A stretch of 64,000 nucleotides of DNA. It comes from Siphonodentalium dalli. Taxonomy: Eukaryota > Mollusca > Scaphopoda > Gadilida > Siphonodentaliidae. Location: positions 192,454,369 to 192,518,368 of the forward strand of contig CP136061.1 in NCBI GenBank assembly GCA_032622095.1. The letters are read 5' to 3'. Of this stretch, positions 59,225 to 64,000 are shown in pieces; position 1 is the first letter of the stretch; the number at the start of each line of letters is the position of its first letter. The notes beneath the pieces were generated by a model, which was given only the letters and a program-made list of their open reading frames with translations, did no database searches and was not told the DNA's origin. The position numbers were made by a program, and so were the translations under genes.

Positions 59225-59700
59225 ATGAATAAAATAATCAAAAGACCATAACTCCATTAAAAAATATCAGATCAAACCCATATTCAAACTCGATCTGTAT
59301 TTTGAGTTGAGAAACTCACATACAAAATTTGGTTCCTATCAGTTGAAAAATTGTTGATTGATTGAAGCATGCATGAATTCTATGTCAAAGGGCCATAACT
59401 CCATTAAAAAATATCGGATCAAACCCATATTCGAACTCGATATGTATTTTGGGCTGAGCAACTCGCATACCAAATTTGGTTACAGTCAGATGAATTTTTT
59501 TTTAGTTGTGGCAGCATGCATGAATTATAAGTTGAAAAAGGGCCATAACTCCCTAAAAAAAACTCGGATCAAACCCATATTCGAACTCGATCTGTATTTG
59601 GTGCTGAGAAATTCATAAAAAAAATTTGGTTCCGATCAGATAGAAAATATTTCAGTTATCACACCATGCGTAAAGTGCCTACAGACAGACAGACAGAGCT
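59225..59700. repeat. Tandem block of three ~150-bp monomers
   Basis: gaccataactccattaaaaa / gggccataactccattaaaa / gggccataactccctaaaaa each followed by ggatcaaacccatattcgaa, ctcgatctgtatttt and aaatttggttcc. Tail ctacagacagacagacagag. An 86-codon open frame across it is incidental. Confidence 0.78.
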
Positions 59701-60125
59701 AATTCGTCGATATAGCGCTAAAAAATGCGTTTTGTTAGTTATATTTTTGCGTAAATTTAATATTGTTTCGGTTAAATTTTTCTAATCAGCCGATCTTCCG
59801 AGTGATGCCGGCAGCGCTCGTGTGTTTTCGGAAATAAGTGCATTCTCGATACCACCATGTTTTACAAGGTTCCCCAGCGTCTCTATCATTTTTGGTACAC
59901 GATAATGTGTCTCCATTGACAAGGGTGTAATGATAGAACGGGTTTTCAGTTTGTTACACAATGCCAACATGAATTTTAGTCATTTACATTGATCCTTGGA
60001 ACACATTAATTTTTCTCAAATATACTCAAATCGCTATTTTGTATAGTCAATAACAGTTGAGCGTGGCACTATATAAATGTTTGGTCGATGAACTGCAGTT
60101 AGTTCAATTCCGTAGTTCTTTTTAA

Positions 60126-60581
60126 AGGTACTCAATCCGATCAGACGGTCCCCATACCATCAAGATACAACAACAACATTTCTTCAAAATACGCTTTCGT
60201 TATCAGAATCGATTTATTGCAACAAAATAATGCTAATCACTGTCAACTATGGTATCAAATTTCTCAAAACTTGTTATTTATCAACATTTTGTTCAACAAA
60301 ATATAGCCGTCTTATCACTAAAGTATCACGAAATTTGACCATATTACCACTTGATTTTAGAGTTATCCATCTTCATCCGCAGTTTTGTCCGAGACCCTCA
60401 GTTTGACCACCTGTTTATTGGCCACATATTATTACACATCTCGGGAAATAACAAACTTCAAAAATTGATATCTGATCACTCTGATCTTTGTTGGGTGGGT
60501 TCCTCGACTCGAATCAAATATTTTTTACCCCTGAAACCAAAGAAATAGTAATTTATAAGCGTCTGATCGGACTGAGTACCT
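60126..60581. mobile_element. Family B foldback MITE, copy 6
   Basis: aggtactcaatccgatcaga at the left after TTAA (60122-60125); right end tctgatcggactgagtacct is not followed by TTAA but by acgcggg. An extra partial right arm (ggttgggtcctcgtctcaaa, ccccgaagccagagaaac) follows at 60612-60685. Confidence 0.8.
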
Positions 60582-61326
60582 ACGCGGGTGGTGAAAAATA
60601 AAATATTTCAATGGGTTGGGTCCTCGTCTCAAATAATATATGTTGTTAACCCCGAAGCCAGAGAAACACTAATTTAGGACCGAAATGAAAATTGGGAAAA
60701 TATGTTTCTACCTCTAATAAAAAGAAACGATATATATACTGAAAACTGTCACTTCCCTGTAGGGTCCTGCGAATATTCGATATTCGATTCGAGATTTGAT
60801 TCTAAAGTCAAATTCGATTCGAAATTTCCAACTCTAAATTTCGAATATACACTGACAAAAAAGTAAGCTGTTTACACACAAGTGCACATGTCGATCTTCG
60901 CTGTTTGTGTGCCATATAATTCCCGAAAATTATGAATATATGCACCTTATAATTCTTATTGTACATCGCGAATGTTCGCATGCTATTAAATATAAGTATA
61001 GCCAGTAATTAGCCACTATAGGACGACTAAATACATCGGAATTCTAGCTTTGAACATGGTAGCCAAAAGCTCAGAGATCGCCGATGGACCGACGACACGC
61101 GTAAATTATAATAGCGATGAGACTGAGCAACCGCTAGCGTTATCCGCCAACTATGCGTCTTAGATTCCGCGCTCTGTAATATCGCTGAGAATGTATACAA
61201 CACGTGCTCCCGGCGTCGAAGAGTGCGTGTGGCGGTGTTTTCTTTTGAAGTTGACTTTCAGTTTCGGAACGTTCCTTGAAACTTGACAATTTGTCGTCCG
61301 TTATTCATGTTTATTTTAAACATGAT

Positions 61327-62247
61327 ACAAGAGGTGGCATCAGAGATGCTGTGTCTCGTTTTCGGTGGCTTACCGCCGGTGGCTACCGCCAATTGGTGTG
61401 CATCAGTATCGGTAGACTAATTAATAGGTAAAATCGAGGGCCATAACTCTATCAAATTTTATCGGGCCAGGCTAGTTTTCGAACTCGTCCGAAATATTCT
61501 TGGCAAGTATGTCTATTCCAAATTTTAAACAAATCGGAGGACGTTTGTTGAAGTTATCGCGCTAACGAGCTCAAAATTCACGAAAAATGACTAATTAAGG
61601 GCCATAACTCTATCAAATTTTATTGGGCCAGGCTGGTTTTCGAACTCGTCCAGGATATTATTGGAAGACACTTATATAACAAATTTTAGTTGAATCGGAC
61701 GACGTTTGTTGAAGTTACCGCGCTAACGAGCTCAAAATTCGTACAAAATGACTACTTAAGGACCATAACTCTATCAAATTTTATCGGACCGGGCCGGTTT
61801 TCGAACTTGTCCGAGATATTCTTTGGAGACACCTATATACCAAATTTCAATCAAATCGGACAACGTTTGTTGAAGTTATCTCGCTAACGAGCTGAAAATT
61901 CGTAAAAAATTACTAATTAAGGGCCATAACTCTATCAAATTTTATCGGACCAGGCCGGTTTTCGAACTCGTCCGAATATTCTTGGGAGACACCTATACCC
62001 CACATTTCAATCGAATCAGATAACGTTTGTTGAAGTTGTTGCGCTAACGAGCCTAAAATCAGTGAAAAATGGCAAAGGGCCATAACTCTGTAATAAATGT
62101 GCGGACGAACCCGATTTTTTGTCTGCAGCTTACGTGCAAATTTTTTTTAATCCGTCAATAAACGGTTGAGTTATAAGCAAAACAGGCCGCCCGCCCGTCT
62201 GCCGCTCATCAAACTATAAGTCGAGTTTTGGAAAAAAACTCGACTAA
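61327..62247. mobile_element. Family E tandem-monomer element, copy 2
   Basis: Same head (acaagaggtggcatcagaga), four to five monomers and same tail hairpin (gtcgagtttt...aaaactcgac) as 23648-24589. It lacks a short stretch after ggtaaaatcga that copy 1 has. It interrupts the hAT-like element 60760-62886. Confidence 0.83.
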
Positions 62248-62249
62248 AA

Positions 62250-62360
62250 AGCTGCATGTAGTGCAGGAACTTACACGTGTGATGAATGTGGTATATAAAT
62301 CGCAAGCGTCTGGGACAACAAGACATCTAAGCATCCAGCACTACATAAACAGGCTAACCT
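62250..62360 (+). pseudogene. Possible BED zinc-finger remnant of a hAT transposase
   Basis: Within the hAT-like element. One frame reads TYTCDEC, and the neighbouring frame reads KSQASGTTRHLSIQHY, as if a C-x2-C followed by x-GTT-x-HL-x3-H were broken by a frameshift. BED fingers in hAT transposases have this layout. The match is short and no downstream transposase core is visible. Confidence 0.3.
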
Positions 62361-62894
62361 GCGACTGTTGTTGCATCTTCAAGTTTATAGTATGTCCGTT
62401 ATTTAGTTGAAATACCACCGTTTTGTCCCCATGGATTGCTGAAAAACAGCAGGGTACGAGTTGGTCAGGGTACGAGTTGACTGACACCCGTAAAAACGGG
62501 TGTTTCCGAGTGCCGATTTGCAATTGTGCATGTACATGCAAACTCTACAAATTGCGCGTGATTTTAATTCCGATAATCCGTTTAGTGGTTATATATCTAA
62601 TCGTCGTTGCCACCGCATGGACGTTTTAATCTGGTTTTTTTTCTCTCGACAATTCTCAATTGAAGTTAATAGTATCGGGAACGACGGTTGATCGCCATAC
62701 AAGTTATGATGGAACTTCATGGAAGTTCATAGAATGTTTCTCAAATCGTCTAATCATTGACATTAAATGCCTAATTGAGAATGCAACACACAGGTATGAT
62801 TCGATTCGATATTCGATATTCTATTCGATTACGTAGACTCGATTCGATATTCGATTCGATCAAAATCTCCAATTCGCAGGATCCTACTTCCCTG

Positions 62895-64000
62895 GTCCCT
62901 GTGGAGTTTAGAGTCTATATATATATATAGACACAACCAGTACTTATAAGTTGCTTGGAGTACTCAAAATTCGTTTATTTTATTTCACCATCAGTTTAAT
63001 TAAAATCACCTGCCTCTGAGTTACAAGACAAAATATGGGAAAAGGGCAAACATGGTAAGACCTCCAGGTCAGGGGTAAATGCTGAAAAGACAAAATAGTC
63101 TTGTCGATAAAAGTTTAAATGACCTAGAAAATATTTTGACTAAGTTGGTATCTATTCCATTTTGAAGAGGAATCATATCCTCTATAACATATCCAAAATC
63201 CGACAAATCCGCTTAGAGCAAAATGTTCTATTCAAAATGTCATCCATGATGACAATTGGTATTGAAAAATTGTGACTTTCTGTGATAGGTGGCATTAGGT
63301 CCACCAATTATCGCCAAGTTAGTAATAAAATGAAATATACACAAACAATGCTTAGTCGTAAACCATATAATAGGGCAAGATTTGATGACGTCACACAACA
63401 CGTGTTCCTAGCAGTGGTAGGCAAAACATTGACCAGTGTCTACCAGATGTTCTTTGTTTACACTGAAGTGCGGTCAAAATATGCGTGTTTCAAAAATATG
63501 TATGAACAACAAAGAAAGATAAACGGCAAAAACAAAATATGGGAATAGTTGTTATGTTAATGGGTGTTCCAATTTTTCGTGTTTATATTTCCGTTTGATA
63601 AATATAACAACTTATATGTTCAGATTAAGGTAGATTGTTTATATCAAAGACATGTGTATATGATACGCGGAATAATTGTAATCGACGAATTCATGAAATA
63701 CTATCATCAGAATAAAACATCTATGGAGTTGAATGACTACTTCAGCTTTTGTTTATATTTTCAATTTGATCGCTAAATGGTTGTGCAATTCTCAACGCGA
63801 CTTCTATCATTTTCACTAGCGCCGATGTAAAATCTTATATATACATATGTACACCTGGCTGTGTTTATTTTATTTCTCTTTCATTTGAATGTATTTGTCT
63901 AGAAATTTATTATTTTGTACTCCCGTTTCTAAATAGCATGCATGGGGCGCAAGGATATTCACCCGATGGTAAAGATGGGCGAGGCAGTGTTTTTTCTTGT
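62895..64000. other. AT-rich end of window, no recognised features
   Basis: Open frames such as those at 63282-63548 and 63564-63776 show no recognisable motif. The missing first exon of ING3 was not found here. Confidence 0.4.

Larger units (their letters stand above)
60760..62886. mobile_element. hAT-like element, 8-bp TSD, with a nested family E element
   Basis: Ends tagggtcctgcgaat and attcgcaggatccta (one mismatch), bordered by cttcccTG on both sides (60752-60759 and 62887-62894, cttccctg). Subterminal runs of tcgattcgatattcgattcg at both ends. 2127 bp, of which 921 are the inserted family E copy 61327-62247. To the right of that insertion a plus-strand frame reads SGTTRHLSIQHY, reminiscent of the last helix of a BED zinc finger. 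Confidence 0.87.
56990..64000 (-). other. Presumed ING3 intron 1 (incomplete)
   Basis: Sequence upstream of exon 2. I looked for a minus-strand exon resembling MLYLEDYLE followed by a donor in the right phase and did not find one, so the intron is inferred to continue beyond the window. It contains fragments of foldback family C, tandem-monomer blocks, a TTAA-type element and a 2.1-kb hAT-like element listed separately. From 62887 to the end I see only AT-rich sequence without a recognisable feature. Confidence 0.6.

Overview
The window is nuclear DNA from an animal. It is AT-rich, carries a split gene with canonical GT...AG introns, has no operons or bacterial-type ORFs, and is dominated by transposable-element debris. 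The repeat style (tandem blocks of 'gggccataactct'-type monomers, 'cggacggacgg' tracts, and many foldback and TTAA-flanked short elements) suggests a lophotrochozoan, most likely a mollusc. That is inference; the sequence does not identify a species.

One protein-coding gene is recognisable: the minus-strand orthologue of ING3, inhibitor of growth protein 3, a PHD-finger subunit of the NuA4/TIP60 histone acetyltransferase complex. I assembled ten coding exons from 56989 down to the stop codon at 14622. Phases agree at every junction and together they give 411 complete codons plus the stop. The first exon, with the start codon, was not found and probably lies beyond base 64000. The gene therefore covers at least 42 kb, over 95% of it intron, with introns from 119 bp to about 13 kb. 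The expected architecture is present: N-terminal ING helices, a low-complexity basic and Ser/Pro/Gln-rich middle, a complete C4HC3 PHD finger split over the last two exons, and a short basic tail.

Layout. 1-5850: a 2925-bp tandem duplication (plus a partial third unit) holding a ~160-bp satellite-like array and an 8-bp-TSD element. 5850-14600: short foldback and TTAA-flanked elements downstream of ING3. 14622-21503: ING3 exons 11 to 8. 21504-34552: intron 7, with tandem-monomer elements, nested foldbacks and hAT-like relics. 34553-36715: exons 7 to 5. 36716-44816: intron 4, with two clean 8-bp-TSD hAT insertions nested in older repeats. 44817-44882: exon 4. 44883-56691: intron 3, with a large inverted-end element and a second, 1423-bp tandem duplication. 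56692-56989: exons 3 and 2. 56990-64000: presumed intron 1, with a 2.1-kb hAT-like element carrying a second tandem-monomer element.

The most unusual structural observations are: a 254-bp double-palindrome element flanked by 48-bp direct repeats (14041-14390); a repeat family bounded by hairpins whose stems show paired changes between copies; several families inserted at or flanked by TTAA; multi-level nesting with intact 8-bp target duplications; and two nearly identical tandem duplications that could be recent events or assembly artefacts. I found no CRISPR array, rRNA, tRNA, virus or toxin gene.
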